Shown: one piece after another, positions 19,466 through 28,895 of the stretch | Position numbering within the stretch: position 1 is the stretch's first letter | How the letters are laid out: each line of letters opens with the position of its first letter | Assembly (NCBI RefSeq): GCF_000236685.1 | Contig: NC_016633.1 | Span: 2,108,001 to 2,172,000, forward strand | Source of the DNA: Sphaerochaeta pleomorpha str. Grapes | GTDB lineage: Bacteria; Spirochaetota; Spirochaetia; Sphaerochaetales; Sphaerochaetaceae | DNA: 64,000 nucleotides | Direction of reading: 5' to 3' | Notes under the pieces: generated by a model | Database searches by the model: none | What the model was told of the DNA's origin: nothing | The model's input: only the letters and a program-made list of their open reading frames with translations | Position numbers and translations under genes: made by a program

Positions 19466-20704
19466 ACTATTCAAAGAGGGAATGGAACATCTTTTTTTTC
19501 AATCTCTTGATTTTTTCGCTATGTTTTTCAATGGCAATTGTCTTTGTGAGCAGGGAACGAAAAATAGATTTACAGAACGAAGCCACCCTTGCCCTTCTCG
19601 TTGAAGAATACGGGGGGATTTCCCATCTCTGGAAAAAATCAGTGAAAGACTTCTCAACTACGATTCGATAATCTCCCTTGTGTTGGTGGATAAAGAGGGC
19701 ACGATGATTTCCTATGCTTCCCCTACGGGAGAAGTCGGCGATAACGATTTGTCAGGTTCTGATACAGAATTGGAGAGCCATATCAAAACCATGCAGGGGA
19801 CTTCTTCTGTCTTATCCCTTGAAGGGGGGGAGATCGTAATTGTAGGAAAACAACCAATTGTAATCGGTGATTCTGAATTCTGGGGCAATGCATGCATCGT
19901 CTTGAAACTTTCAGCAGTACTGCTAGACTCTGATTTGCAACTATATACTGAACGGGGTTTCGATTACCGACTGAGTGTAGAATTGGGTGAGATCAATGGG
20001 GTTTCTTTGGTTTCGCAATCAACAGACAGGGCTTTGAAAAATGCCCTTGAAATAGGATTTGACTTGTTGTCTTAATCATTGGAACCTTGAAATCAGGCCA
20101 GTCATGGGCTGGGTTGTAAAACAGAACCTGTTTCTTCAGTCCTTGGTTTCGTTTCTGCTCAGTATCCTGTCTTCTTTTGCAATCACCTCTTCGATACATT
20201 GGAAATCTCAAAGGGAAACTCTTCGTTCTGTTTCAAGGACTGATTATCTTACGGGAATCGAGAACAGGAGGATTTTGGAAGAAGAGTTGGCAAAAAGGAT
20301 GAAGAGAAAAGATAACGCTTTCATTTATTGCTTTGTCGACATGGATAACTTCAAGGAAATAAATGATAGCTATGGTCATCTGAGCGGAGATGAAATCTTA
20401 CAACAAACCACTAAACGAATACTTTCAAAACTCGACTCCGGAGATTTTCTGGCAAGGGTCGGGGGGCGATGAGTTTGTGGTCCTACTGGAACATATGGAT
20501 ACGTTCCAGGGTACGCTTGATAAAATTCTGGATGAGGCCAGGCAATCTTATATAGTGGATGGTATGGTCATCCGTGCCTCGTTGAGTATTGGTTGGGCGG
20601 TTTTTCCAAAGGATGCAAAGTCTCTTGCCAGTCTCTCGAAAAAAGCAGATGAAATGATGTACTCCATGAAAAAGAAACATAAACAGGAACAAGAGGATTT
20701 GTAA
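19462..20704 (+). pseudogene. Membrane-anchored GGDEF diguanylate cyclase, broken by three frameshifts
   Basis: The pieces join into one protein: TM1 (FFFNLLIFSLCFSMAIVFV), an extracytoplasmic sensor region (about 200 aa), TM2 (FLQSLVSFLLSILSSFAIT) and a GGDEF domain (RTDYLTGIENRR, FVDMDNFKEINDSYGHLSGDE, LARVGG/DEFVVLLE). Frame changes occur at a G6 tract (19612-19617, one G missing), near 20070-20078 (one extra base), and at a second G6 tract (20461-20466, one G too many) that cuts the catalytic motif GGDEF itself. The start GTG overlaps the radA stop. It would make c-di-GMP if intact. Either a decayed gene or homopolymer errors; the surrounding genes are clean. Confidence 0.85.
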
Positions 20705-20725
20705 CAAATTTGCCAAATCCATAAA

Positions 20726-20764
20726 CAGATACTGCCAGAAGGTTTTGACTTCTGGCAGTATCTG
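20726..20764. terminator. Bidirectional hairpin between convergent genes
   Basis: Perfect 16-bp inverted repeat CAGATACTGCCAGAAG / CTTCTGGCAGTATCTG with a 7-nt loop, placed between the broken GGDEF gene and the TraB-like gene. There is no strong T tract on either side. Confidence 0.7.
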
Positions 20765-20792
20765 ACTGTAAGCTAATTGGAACCCTGAATCA

Positions 20793-21986
20793 TTATCCGA
20801 GCATACTTAAAAGGATTGGGAAGACCACGACATTACCCACTGTTGCGAAGATACTTGTCAGAAGGAATACCAGTAAGATATGGAGAACCCTGTTCTTGTA
20901 CCAGCCCTTGAGCTTCAAGGCATCGTCGGAAAGTGTCTCGAAATCCTTTACCTTTGGTTTTCTCAGAGTGGCTTCCATGAGTCCGCTTACCATACCGATC
21001 CCGATTGCCGGATGCAAACTTGCCAAGGGTGCGGTTACGATACTTACCAATATGTTCAAGGGATGGGCGAGCGAGAGGATAGCCCCCAAAGCAGTAAACG
21101 ACATGTTTGTTGCAAGCCAGTAGCCAAACATCTTTATCCCCTGGTCCTGCCCAAACTGGAAAAAACCATACAGAAGAATGCCCACGATAAAGGCGGGAAA
21201 AGCCCAGGAAAGAATTTTTCCTGCCTTACCTGCAGGAGGAATCTCGGTAATCTCCGAAAGGTCGGCAGAGAGTTGTTTGTCCTCAAGCTTCTGCATGCAG
21301 GATATTATTCCGTTCTGGTGTCCAGCCCCGATTACTGCAAGGATCTTTGTTCCCGGTGCCTGATAGATGCTTGTGGCAAGGTACCTGTCCCGTTCGTCGA
21401 TCAAGACTGTCTTGACAGCAGGTAGCTCCTTGGCCATTTCGTCGAGCATCCCTTGCATAACATCTGATTTTTTCAGTTCTTCAAGCTCAGCTTCAGAGAT
21501 TTCTTCCTTGCTGAAAACAGCAGAGATGATGGTAGCTATCAATTTGGCCTTGTTCCAGAGGTTCGATTTTCTCCAGGCGCGCTTAAAGGTAATTTGGATT
21601 TCCCTGTCACAGAGGCTATAGGGGATTTCCTTCTCTTTTGCAATCCGGGCTGCACCGAGAATCTCTTCGCCCGGGGCGCTTCCCGATTGGTTTCCCATTC
21701 TTTTTTGGAAAGAGGCGAGGGCCATATTTGTGATAAGGAGAAACCCCTTTTTTTCCTTAAGGACTTTTTTGATGTCCATGTTGGACCAAGAGCCCTCATC
21801 TTCCTTATTTTTGAAACGACCATCGTCTAGCTCGAGACAAATATGATCGGGCTTTTCGCTGTCTATATAAGAGGCAACCTCGTTTACACTTTCTTTGGAA
21901 ACGTGCGCGGTGCCAACCAGAAGTATCTGCCGCCCGTCTTTGAAATTCAGACGGTGGATAGTATCACTCAGTTTTTCATTTGTCAT
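20793..21986 (-). CDS. TraB/TIKI-family membrane protein
   Basis: 397-aa protein of the TraB family, whose members resemble metal-dependent proteases; in Enterococcus TraB limits pheromone. The N-terminal soluble domain has LVGTAHVSKES and a second conserved histidine in VIGAGHQNGI, the two GX2H motifs of the family. The C-terminal 140 residues hold about four transmembrane helices. ATG 21986 is preferred over the upstream TTG at 22022. A TATAGT box ends 7 nt before this ATG and no ribosome site is visible, which suggests a leaderless message. The cellular role is unknown. Confidence 0.82.
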   Translation of the reverse strand: MTNEKLSDTIHRLNFKDGRQILLVGTAHVSKESVNEVASYIDSEKPDHICLELDDGRFKNKEDEGSWSNMDIKKVLKEKKGFLLITNMALASFQKRMGNQSGSAPGEEILGAARIAKEKEIPYSLCDREIQITFKRAWRKSNLWNKAKLIATIISAVFSKEEISEAELEELKKSDVMQGMLDEMAKELPAVKTVLIDERDRYLATSIYQAPGTKILAVIGAGHQNGIISCMQKLEDKQLSADLSEITEIPPAGKAGKILSWAFPAFIVGILLYGFFQFGQDQGIKMFGYWLATNMSFTALGAILSLAHPLNILVSIVTAPLASLHPAIGIGMVSGLMEATLRKPKVKDFETLSDDALKLKGWYKNRVLHILLVFLLTSIFATVGNVVVFPILLSMLG

Positions 21987-21993
21987 GTTGTAA

Positions 21994-22022
21994 ACTATAC
22001 CCAAGGATTCGGGTTGAAACAA
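21994..22022 (-). promoter_or_regulatory. Promoter of the TraB-like gene
   Basis: Minus strand TTGTTT (22017-22022), 17-bp spacer, TATAGT (21994-21999). The -10 box ends 7 nt before ATG 21986. Confidence 0.5.
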
Positions 22023-22028
22023 GTGAAT

Positions 22029-22057
22029 TTGACACGTTGCAAGTATTCCTGTACATT
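22029..22057 (+). promoter_or_regulatory. Promoter of the LysO-like gene
   Basis: TTGACA (22029-22034), 17-bp spacer, TACATT (22052-22057). It lies back to back with the TraB promoter. The -10 box ends 8 nt before ATG 22066 and no ribosome site is present. Confidence 0.6.
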
Positions 22058-22065
22058 TTCATCTT

Positions 22066-23010
22066 ATGGACACTCTTATATATCTGGGAAAACTTGCAGC
22101 TGCCCTTGTTGGGGGTATGTTGCTAGCCCGTCATGTTGTAAGTCGGAAATTTTCCCGCCAGGCTTCAATAGCCCAGTCTTTTTTTGTCTGGACCTTGCTT
22201 TTCTTTATGGGTGTTAACACCGGAAGCATTGAGGGGATTCTTTCAAAGTTGGGTTCAATCGGTTTCTCTGCCTTGGCCTGTACGGTTTTTGGCATCCTTG
22301 GGACCGTTATCCTTTCGTTGGGAGCCTCCCGGCTTTTCAACAGAGGGAGTCAGAAACTAACAATCGCCATAGCCCCCCGGAAAGAGGGAAGCCTCTTGCG
22401 AAAGTTTTGGGACATCTTCAAGGAACCACTTTTTCTTGTTGGTATCGTACTCTCAGGAATGGTGTTGCGTCTCACGACACCTCTGTTTTCCTGGTTTGAA
22501 TCTTCTTTTGTCTCCTACCTGTTATATGCAATGCTCGCCTGTGTCGGGATGGGGCTGGTTTATCAGAACATCAGTCTCAAAGGGATGGTATCGGATAAAA
22601 AGCTGTTGCTTTTGCCTTTGTTTACCATAGCAGGCTCTTACCTTGGCTCTTTGCTGGTTCCCTTGGTGACAACGTTTACCATAAAAGAATCTATGGGGAT
22701 TGTTAGTGGCTTCGGATGGTACTCCCTTTCCGGGATAATGATCACGGATTTGGGGTATCCTGTATTAGGTTCCGTTTCCTTTGTGAGCAATTTGCTGAGG
22801 GAAAGCTTTGCCTTCTTTCTCATTCCATTCTTCGGGAGACTTGGCAAACAATATTACTATCCGGCAGTATGTACCGCAGGGGCTACAAGCATGGATGTTA
22901 CCCTTCCCCTTCTTTCTTCCCGCTTTGGTTCTGTTACGGTTGTGGGTAGTATCTACCATGGGGTGGTCATGAGCCTTGTCTCCCCGTTATTGATCCCGTT
23001 GTTCTTCTAG
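22066..23010 (+). CDS. LysO-family (DUF340) lysine exporter
   Basis: 314-aa membrane protein with eight or more predicted helices. It matches the LysO/YbjE family: an N-terminal domain with FFVWTLLFFMGVNTGS and a C-terminal domain with the hallmark GFGWYSLSGIMI and AGATSMDVTLP. Characterised members export L-lysine and its toxic analogue thialysine. The gene starts 8 nt after a -10 box without Shine-Dalgarno. It overlaps the following minus-strand gene by 4 nt. Confidence 0.87.
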   Translation: MDTLIYLGKLAAALVGGMLLARHVVSRKFSRQASIAQSFFVWTLLFFMGVNTGSIEGILSKLGSIGFSALACTVFGILGTVILSLGASRLFNRGSQKLTIAIAPRKEGSLLRKFWDIFKEPLFLVGIVLSGMVLRLTTPLFSWFESSFVSYLLYAMLACVGMGLVYQNISLKGMVSDKKLLLLPLFTIAGSYLGSLLVPLVTTFTIKESMGIVSGFGWYSLSGIMITDLGYPVLGSVSFVSNLLRESFAFFLIPFFGRLGKQYYYPAVCTAGATSMDVTLPLLSSRFGSVTVVGSIYHGVVMSLVSPLLIPLFF

Positions 23011-23450
23011 ACGGCCCAAATCACCTGTACGATAACCTCCAAAAGGTTTTCCTTGATCATCCTGATATAGATCGTGGAACAGCCGTCGCAAGCCTGTCTC
23101 TCTAATAGAGGCTGCAGTTCCTCTTCAATCTGTTCAGCTGTCGGGGTAAAGGGAAGCTGTACGAAATTATAGTCACCGGGCTCAATAGCCCAATCCTTTT
23201 TTCTTTCGGGAATGGTCTTACCCTGTTCTATAGCTAGTTTGGTTACTTCGTCAGGGGGATCCTGATGTCCTGAGAAAAGGACAGTCAATACCGATGACAG
23301 GGCAATGCAGGCTTCTGAACCAATTGCTGATCTGTCGATTCTCTCAAGCATGGTTCCATATGCCTGGAAAAGAGTCTTTGCATTCTCCGAATCGAGAATA
23401 TATGGCATCTCCTGGAATAAATGGAGTATCATTGGTGTATTGTTTTCCAT
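23007..23450 (-). CDS. Conserved-looking hypothetical protein
   Basis: 147 aa, soluble, acidic, not recognised. The C-terminal part has a Cys pair in ERQACDGCSTIYIRM and predicted beta strands (NLLEVIVQVIWAV); the N-terminal half looks helical. ATG 23450 is chosen over 23492 because a promoter (TTTACC-17-TACAGT) ends exactly 7 nt upstream; there is no ribosome site. The gene is divergent from the YgjP-like peptidase gene, only 18 bp away. Confidence 0.6.
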   Translation of the reverse strand: MENNTPMILHLFQEMPYILDSENAKTLFQAYGTMLERIDRSAIGSEACIALSSVLTVLFSGHQDPPDEVTKLAIEQGKTIPERKKDWAIEPGDYNFVQLPFTPTAEQIEEELQPLLERQACDGCSTIYIRMIKENLLEVIVQVIWAV

Positions 23451-23457
23451 GGGAGTA

Positions 23458-23486
23458 ACTGTAGCAAAATGAAAAGCATAGGTAAA
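23458..23486 (-). promoter_or_regulatory. Promoter of the hypothetical gene at 23450
   Basis: Minus strand TTTACC (23481-23486), 17-bp spacer, TACAGT (23458-23463), 7 nt before the ATG. It overlaps the start of the divergent YgjP-like gene. Confidence 0.45.
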
Positions 23487-24173
23487 GTACAAGCGGTTAC
23501 TTACACGCTCTTTCGACAGCGTAACTGCAAGAATGTCACCATACGGGTACTATCCGATGGTTCGGTTAGGGTCTCTGCTCCCTTGAGTGTCTCTATTAGG
23601 TCGGTTGAACGGGTTATTGAGAAAAACTATGGAAAACTGGTGGCAACCGTTGCAAAGCAGCAGGAACTGGGTCGGCTGTATGCCCAAACCTGGGAGAATG
23701 GGGATCAATTCCTTTTTTGGGGGAAACTATGTCCTCTCTCCCTGATACCTTCTATTGAAGATTCTGCTGATTATGAAAACGATACCTTCAAGATACGATT
23801 CATCGGTGATAAGCCAGAGAAAGAAGAAATCCGAAAAATTATCAAGGAAATGTACAGGTCCTATGCACAGGCCAGAATAGGGGTGCATGTTTTTCGCTGG
23901 TCGGAAATCCTCTCCCTCCCGCTCCCCCCTTTCAAGGTGCGGGACAGCAGGAAGCGATGGGGTAGTTGCTCAGCCAAAGGGACTTTGAGCTTTTCCCTTC
24001 GAGCCGCTGCACTGGATGAAGGCGACTTGTCCTACCTCGTGCTCCATGAGATGGCGCATCTGGTTCATTTTGACCACGGAAAAAAATTCCATGCTTTTCT
24101 TTCTGAAAATATGCCAGATTGGAAAGCCCGCCAGAAACATATGTTTTCTATCCAGAGACAGTCTGAACTCTGA
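23469..24173 (+). CDS. YgjP-like (DUF45/M48-type) zinc metallopeptidase
   Basis: 234-aa protein of the YgjP/DUF45 family. The zinc motif is HEMAHLVHFDHGKKFH: HExxH and the third histidine in HGKKFH. Upstream is the family signature KRWGSCSAKGTLSFSLRAAALD. The start at 23469 (MKSIGKVQAVTYT) is preferred; the earlier ATG 23421 would run into the divergent gene. The substrate is unknown. Confidence 0.88.
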   Translation: MKSIGKVQAVTYTLFRQRNCKNVTIRVLSDGSVRVSAPLSVSIRSVERVIEKNYGKLVATVAKQQELGRLYAQTWENGDQFLFWGKLCPLSLIPSIEDSADYENDTFKIRFIGDKPEKEEIRKIIKEMYRSYAQARIGVHVFRWSEILSLPLPPFKVRDSRKRWGSCSAKGTLSFSLRAAALDEGDLSYLVLHEMAHLVHFDHGKKFHAFLSENMPDWKARQKHMFSIQRQSEL

Positions 24174-24263
24174 ACAGAGAGGCTCTTTTCGAAGTCTTGT
24201 TACTGTAGGATACATTCACATTGGTTGGTATTTCGTGTATCTTTGCTATGAGGAGAAGATGAT

Positions 24264-25475
24264 ATGAAACCTGATAAGCTTACAAACGGAGTATACCGTG
24301 TTTCGGCAAAAATCGGAACAAGAGACCTGTTTGAAGGTATTTGGCCTATTCCCAATGGTGTCATGCTTAATACCTATATCGTGCAGGGAACAGAAAAAAC
24401 AGCCCTGATAGACTTGGTCAAAGACTGGGATGGAGCCCTCAAAGCTGTAGATGAACAACTGTCTGACCTTAAACTTAACGACTCAGGCGTTGATTATCTG
24501 ATAATAAACCACATGGAGCCCGATCATACAGGGGCAATGAATGCTTTTGTCAGCAAATATCCGAATGCAGAAATTCTCTGTTCCGAGAAGGCTGTTCCCC
24601 TGATTAAGAGTTTTTATAAAATTGAAAAAAACGTTCGCTCTGTCAAGGACGGGGAGACCGTGGACCTTGGTGGCAAGACCTTGAAATTCATAATGACACC
24701 GAACATCCATTGGCCCGAAACCATGATGACTTGCGCAGAGGAAGACCAGATTCTCTTCAGTTGCGACGCTTTTGGTTCCTTCGGTCGGTACGAGAAGTGT
24801 TTCGATGACGAATTGACGGAAGAAGAAAAAGTGTTGATCCTTGGGGAAACCGAACGGTATTATGCCAACATCGTATCCTCCTTTTCCTCGTTCGTGATAC
24901 GGGGGATTGCCAAACTCGCAGAATGTCCTCTTACTATGGTTGCCCCAAGCCATGGGGTTGTCTGGAGAAAAGAACCCCAAAAGATTGTTGACTGGTACCT
25001 TCGGCTTGCCAAGTACAGCCAAGGTCCACGTGAAAAGGAAGTTACCCTTGTCTGGTCAAGCATGTACGGTAATACCGCAGCGCTTGTCCCTTCCCTAGTG
25101 GCAGGGCTCGAGAGTGAGAATGTTTTGGTCCATGTCATAGAGATCCCCAAGGTTCATGAATCCTTCGTACTGGAAAAAGCCTGGAGATCGGAAGGTCTGA
25201 TAGTGGGGATGCCTACGTATGAATATAAGATGTTCCCCCCCATGTACCATGTTTTGGATATTCTCGAAAGAAGCCATGTTACCGGTCGCAAGACCATACG
25301 CTTCGGTTCTTTCGGCTGGTCAGGCGGGGCACAGAAGCAATTCTCGGAATTTGTAGAATCGATGAAACTCGATGTAATCGGATGTGTGGAATATCAGGGG
25401 GCCCCATCTGAGGAAGATAAGCAGAAAGCCTATGAAATGGCAAAATCGCTTGCTCAGGCAGTCCTGCTTGCATAG
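24264..25475 (+). CDS. Flavodiiron protein (FprA-family A-type flavoprotein)
   Basis: 403 aa. An N-terminal metallo-beta-lactamase-like diiron domain (1-250) has ligands HMEPDHTG (H-x-E-x-D-H), then H and D in later strands (NIHWPETM, SCDAFGSFG, PSHGVVW). A C-terminal flavodoxin domain (255-403) has the FMN loop WSSMYGNTA. The family reduces O2 to water or NO to N2O and protects anaerobes, which fits an organism using class III RNR. Ribosome site AGGAG. It overlaps the convergent C26 gene by 22 bp. Confidence 0.94.
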   Translation: MKPDKLTNGVYRVSAKIGTRDLFEGIWPIPNGVMLNTYIVQGTEKTALIDLVKDWDGALKAVDEQLSDLKLNDSGVDYLIINHMEPDHTGAMNAFVSKYPNAEILCSEKAVPLIKSFYKIEKNVRSVKDGETVDLGGKTLKFIMTPNIHWPETMMTCAEEDQILFSCDAFGSFGRYEKCFDDELTEEEKVLILGETERYYANIVSSFSSFVIRGIAKLAECPLTMVAPSHGVVWRKEPQKIVDWYLRLAKYSQGPREKEVTLVWSSMYGNTAALVPSLVAGLESENVLVHVIEIPKVHESFVLEKAWRSEGLIVGMPTYEYKMFPPMYHVLDILERSHVTGRKTIRFGSFGWSGGAQKQFSEFVESMKLDVIGCVEYQGAPSEEDKQKAYEMAKSLAQAVLLA

Positions 25476-26194
25476 ACGAAGGCCGAGAAAAGCGGAAGCA
25501 TTTTTTCGGATGCCATCATCATTGCCTCAGGGTGCCACTGGACCCCTACACACCAGCTTTTGCAACTAGCCTCAATGGCTTCTATTCCACCGTCCTTTGT
25601 AAGGGCGGTGGTTTTTAGTCCTGGTCCCAAATCATGTATTTGTTGGTGGTGGAGGCTATTTACCTGCAAGTCCTTACACTTGAAAATGGAGGCTAACAGA
25701 GAATCCTCAGCCAGGGTGACTTGATGGCAGCCCTTTGTAGCGTTCTCGTAATGGTTGTGAAGAAACCCGTTTTCAGTGCGTAAGGTGAAGTCCTGGTACA
25801 GCGTCCCCCCGAAACATACATTAATCATCTGGGAACCCTTGCAAATACCCAAAACAGGTTTTTGCCTTGCAAGGGCCCTTTTTAGCAAGGCCAGCTGGAA
25901 GCCATCGGTTGTATTGTCGGAAAGGCCACATAGCCCATGCCTCGGTTCGTGATAGAATGCTGGGTCGATATCAGAGCCTCCGGGCAACAGCAGGCCGTCG
26001 CAAAGGTCTAGGAGGCTATCTAGTTGGGTTTGCGTTGCCTCTGAGAGAACAGGGAGCAAAATCGGGATAGAACCTGCCTTTACCAACGAAGACGTATAGG
26101 CCTCGTTGGTAAAATCGCGGTTCCATCCTATAAATGGGGAGTTTGCAGGGCAGGCGGCAAGGGTCCCTGCAATCCCTATCACCACACTTCTCAT
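25454..26194 (-). CDS. Class I glutamine-amidotransferase-like peptidase C26 (gamma-glutamyl-GABA hydrolase family)
   Basis: 246 aa. It has the nucleophile elbow KPVLGICKGSQMINV with the active Cys, the oxyanion region LLPGGSDIDPAFY, and the C-terminal His-x-Glu VQWHPEA. Related PuuD cleaves gamma-glutamyl-GABA in putrescine breakdown; here no other puu genes are near. Its ATG overlaps the pepD... stop end by 4 nt, so it is read after pepD. Confidence 0.88.
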   Translation of the reverse strand: MRSVVIGIAGTLAACPANSPFIGWNRDFTNEAYTSSLVKAGSIPILLPVLSEATQTQLDSLLDLCDGLLLPGGSDIDPAFYHEPRHGLCGLSDNTTDGFQLALLKRALARQKPVLGICKGSQMINVCFGGTLYQDFTLRTENGFLHNHYENATKGCHQVTLAEDSLLASIFKCKDLQVNSLHHQQIHDLGPGLKTTALTKDGGIEAIEASCKSWCVGVQWHPEAMMMASEKMLPLFSAFVYASRTA

Positions 26195-27636
26195 TCTATG
26201 ATGGAAAGGAGATGACGGGTAAAACCACAGATTCTCTCTACAGAGGAGACTGAGATTTTTTCCTTTACCGAGTGCACATCAAACATATCGGGACCAAAGG
26301 AAACGGAATCCATCCCAGGTACCTGGCTATTGATAATCCCACATTCAAGTCCTGCGTGTATGGCAGTGATAACAGGTTTTTTCTTGGCATATTCCTCATA
26401 GGCCTTTGCACAGAAGGCAGTCAGTTTTGAGGATGGGTTCGGAGTCCAGGAAGGATATGCCCCTTCATAGGAAACCGTAGCACCACAGGACCGCAAAGCC
26501 TCTCCCATCCTGTGCGCAACATCATCGCGTGCGGAAAGGACAGAGGAACGGTGACTTGATATTACCGAGAAGATACCGTTTTGGAATCTGAGTATTGCGA
26601 GGTTCGAAGAGGTCTCCACGACGCCAGGAATAGTGAAACTCATTGCATCGACCCCATGGGGGGCAATATACAGGCTCCTTATAAATGCTTCACTTTGGGA
26701 AGCGTTTGCCGCCTGTTTCGGAAGGGGTGCCTCCACAAATTCCAGTTTGATACCTGGGTCGCTGATCCCAAATTCAAGGGAAAGTTCCTTCCCAGTTTTT
26801 TCAACGATAGCAGCAATGGCTGGAGCGTCTGCTACAGGTGCTGCAAAAGAGATGGTACAGGTTGAAGGGATAACATTTCGTTTTGTGCCTCCCTCTGCAG
26901 AGAACAGCATCTTGGTCTGTACTTGGACCAGCGCCCTGGCTACTGCTTTGATTGCGTTGGCCCGCTGCTTATGGATTTCTCCTCCGCTGTGTCCACCGAG
27001 CATTCCCTTTGAGGTGAGGGAGAACGCTTGGTATCCTGACGGGATGTCTTCCAGCACTGAGGGAAGTTGCGCCCTGACTTCAAGACCCCCTGCGCAGCCG
27101 ATATACAAAACACCTTCTTCTTCACTGTCGAGGTTTAACAACAGGCGGCTTTTGATGGTTTCCTTTTCAATGCCGAAGGCCCCGGTCAACCCGGTCTCTT
27201 CGCTTACCGTGAAAATGGCTTCGAGTGGACCATGTTTGCATTCAGGGTCGGATAGTATATCCAAGGCTATGGCTATGGCAATTCCGTTATCGCCTCCAAG
27301 GGTAGTGTCCTTCGCGTGGAGAAAATCCCCGGTAAGAACAAGCTCGATAGGATCGGTAAGGAAATTATGCCTGCTCTCCTGTGTCTTTACACAAACCATA
27401 TCCATATGGCCCTGTAGCGCAACGGAAGGACGGTTTTCAAAACCCTTTGAGGCAGATTTGCGGATAATGACATTTCCTGTTTTATCAGTGATTGCCTCAA
27501 GTGAATACTTTTTTGCAAAAGCGAGCAGGTACTGGCGGACACCATCTTCATTGCCTGATTCACGGGGAATCTGGGAAAGTTCATAGAAATAGTTCCAGAC
27601 TTGCTCTGGTTTGAGAGCCTTGATAGCAGAATCCAT
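26191..27636 (-). CDS. pepD: Aminoacyl-histidine dipeptidase (M20 family)
   Basis: 481-aa metallopeptidase of the PepD/carnosinase type. Zinc ligands and catalytic residues appear in LQGHMDMVCVK, GGDNGIAIAIALD, and SEETGLTGAFG; the second His ligand is near AIHAGLECG. Such enzymes hydrolyse Xaa-His and other dipeptides in the cytosol. Ribosome site AGGAG. It overlaps the C26 amidotransferase downstream and lies 32 nt after nagA. Confidence 0.93.
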   Translation of the reverse strand: MDSAIKALKPEQVWNYFYELSQIPRESGNEDGVRQYLLAFAKKYSLEAITDKTGNVIIRKSASKGFENRPSVALQGHMDMVCVKTQESRHNFLTDPIELVLTGDFLHAKDTTLGGDNGIAIAIALDILSDPECKHGPLEAIFTVSEETGLTGAFGIEKETIKSRLLLNLDSEEEGVLYIGCAGGLEVRAQLPSVLEDIPSGYQAFSLTSKGMLGGHSGGEIHKQRANAIKAVARALVQVQTKMLFSAEGGTKRNVIPSTCTISFAAPVADAPAIAAIVEKTGKELSLEFGISDPGIKLEFVEAPLPKQAANASQSEAFIRSLYIAPHGVDAMSFTIPGVVETSSNLAILRFQNGIFSVISSHRSSVLSARDDVAHRMGEALRSCGATVSYEGAYPSWTPNPSSKLTAFCAKAYEEYAKKKPVITAIHAGLECGIINSQVPGMDSVSFGPDMFDVHSVKEKISVSSVERICGFTRHLLSIIE

Positions 27637-27668
27637 TTTATTTACTCCTAAATGCTTGTTTGTGACTT

Positions 27669-28853
27669 TCAGGCAAAGCGGTCCCTGATTAGATCCCCGT
27701 TGATGAAAAGGCCTTTCATCTGCAGGTTCTGGTCAAGGATTACGATATCGGCCTGGTATCCGGGGACCAGCAAGCCTTGCTTGTTGAATGAGTAGATCCG
27801 GGCAGGATTGCTTGAAGACATCTGTACCGCTTGCTGCAACGGCACTTCCCAGTTTACAACATTTTTAACTCCCTGGAGCATCGTCAATGCAGATCCAAGG
27901 AAAAGATCCGGGTTGTTGGCGCTGACAAAGGCTCCCTCGGCGTTGAGTACGCAGGGGACTCCGTCGGCCGTGAGGGTTCCTGTGCGTTGTTTGGTCGGTT
28001 TGAGAGAGTCGGTAACCATGACTATATTGTCAGAGGGTTTTTCCCTCAGTAATAGCTTTACCAACTCAGGGTGGACATGTACGCCATCACAAATAATTTC
28101 ACATTGCATGTCTCTCTGGATGAGGATGGCGCCTACTGTTCCTGGGTTTCTCTGGTGCAACCGGCTCATGGCATTGAAGAAATGTGTAGAGTGGAAAATG
28201 CCACATTGCATCCCTTCCATGATATTCTCATAAGTAGCATCTGTGTGTCCGGCAAGCAAGACTATATTTTCCCGTCTTGCAAGTAAGGCAAGCTCACGCA
28301 TTTTCTTTAATTCTGGGGCGACAGTCATGCAGATGACCTTGCCCTCGCCGGCTTTGATCAATTGGTTGAAAATATCGATATTGACAGGCTGTACGCCTGC
28401 AGGGTTCTGGGCTCCGAGACGGATGGGGGAGATGAAGGGGCCTTCAATGTTCACCCCCATGATCTTTGCCCCTTTTTCACTTCCCATCGCAGCAACGATT
28501 GCCTTTATGCTGGCAATCATACGTTCGAGTTTATCGGTATAGACTGTTGGCATGAAGGCCGTCACACCGAAATCGGCAAGGCGTTCGCTCATTCCCAAAA
28601 TTGATTCCGGGTCACAGTCTTCCGTGCCATATCCACCAATCCCATGTATATGGGAATCAATGAAACCGGGCATGATATAGCTGCCGGCGACATCAATCAT
28701 TGTGGTTTCAGGAGGGAAATGCTTTTCTTCCAGCCGGCGCATGTTGAAAATATCACCGATAGTACCGTCTTCTTTAATATAAAGCGCACAATCCTTCAGT
28801 TTGGCATAACCGGTTACCAAGGTTCCATTTGTAAGAACAGTCCGAGTATTCAT
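27669..28853 (-). CDS. nagA: N-acetylglucosamine-6-phosphate deacetylase
   Basis: 394-aa amidohydrolase-fold enzyme that removes acetate from GlcNAc-6-P, feeding amino sugars into glycolysis or cell-wall recycling. Motifs: MPGFIDSHIHGIGG, ISPIRLGAQNPA, GHTDATYENI, STHFFNAMS, CDGVHVHP and MVTDSL with the catalytic Asp. Ribosome site AAGGAAGG. No nagB or PTS gene is adjacent; neighbours are pepD and a MATE transporter. Confidence 0.95.
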   Translation of the reverse strand: MNTRTVLTNGTLVTGYAKLKDCALYIKEDGTIGDIFNMRRLEEKHFPPETTMIDVAGSYIMPGFIDSHIHGIGGYGTEDCDPESILGMSERLADFGVTAFMPTVYTDKLERMIASIKAIVAAMGSEKGAKIMGVNIEGPFISPIRLGAQNPAGVQPVNIDIFNQLIKAGEGKVICMTVAPELKKMRELALLARRENIVLLAGHTDATYENIMEGMQCGIFHSTHFFNAMSRLHQRNPGTVGAILIQRDMQCEIICDGVHVHPELVKLLLREKPSDNIVMVTDSLKPTKQRTGTLTADGVPCVLNAEGAFVSANNPDLFLGSALTMLQGVKNVVNWEVPLQQAVQMSSSNPARIYSFNKQGLLVPGYQADIVILDQNLQMKGLFINGDLIRDRFA

Positions 28854-28895
28854 TGGATACCTTCCTTTATAGTAGAATATACGTGCATATACAGC

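Noticed and set aside
26633-27586. Plus-strand 317-codon frame opposite pepD
   Set aside because: Low-complexity Ser/Pro-rich translation typical of the antisense of a real gene.
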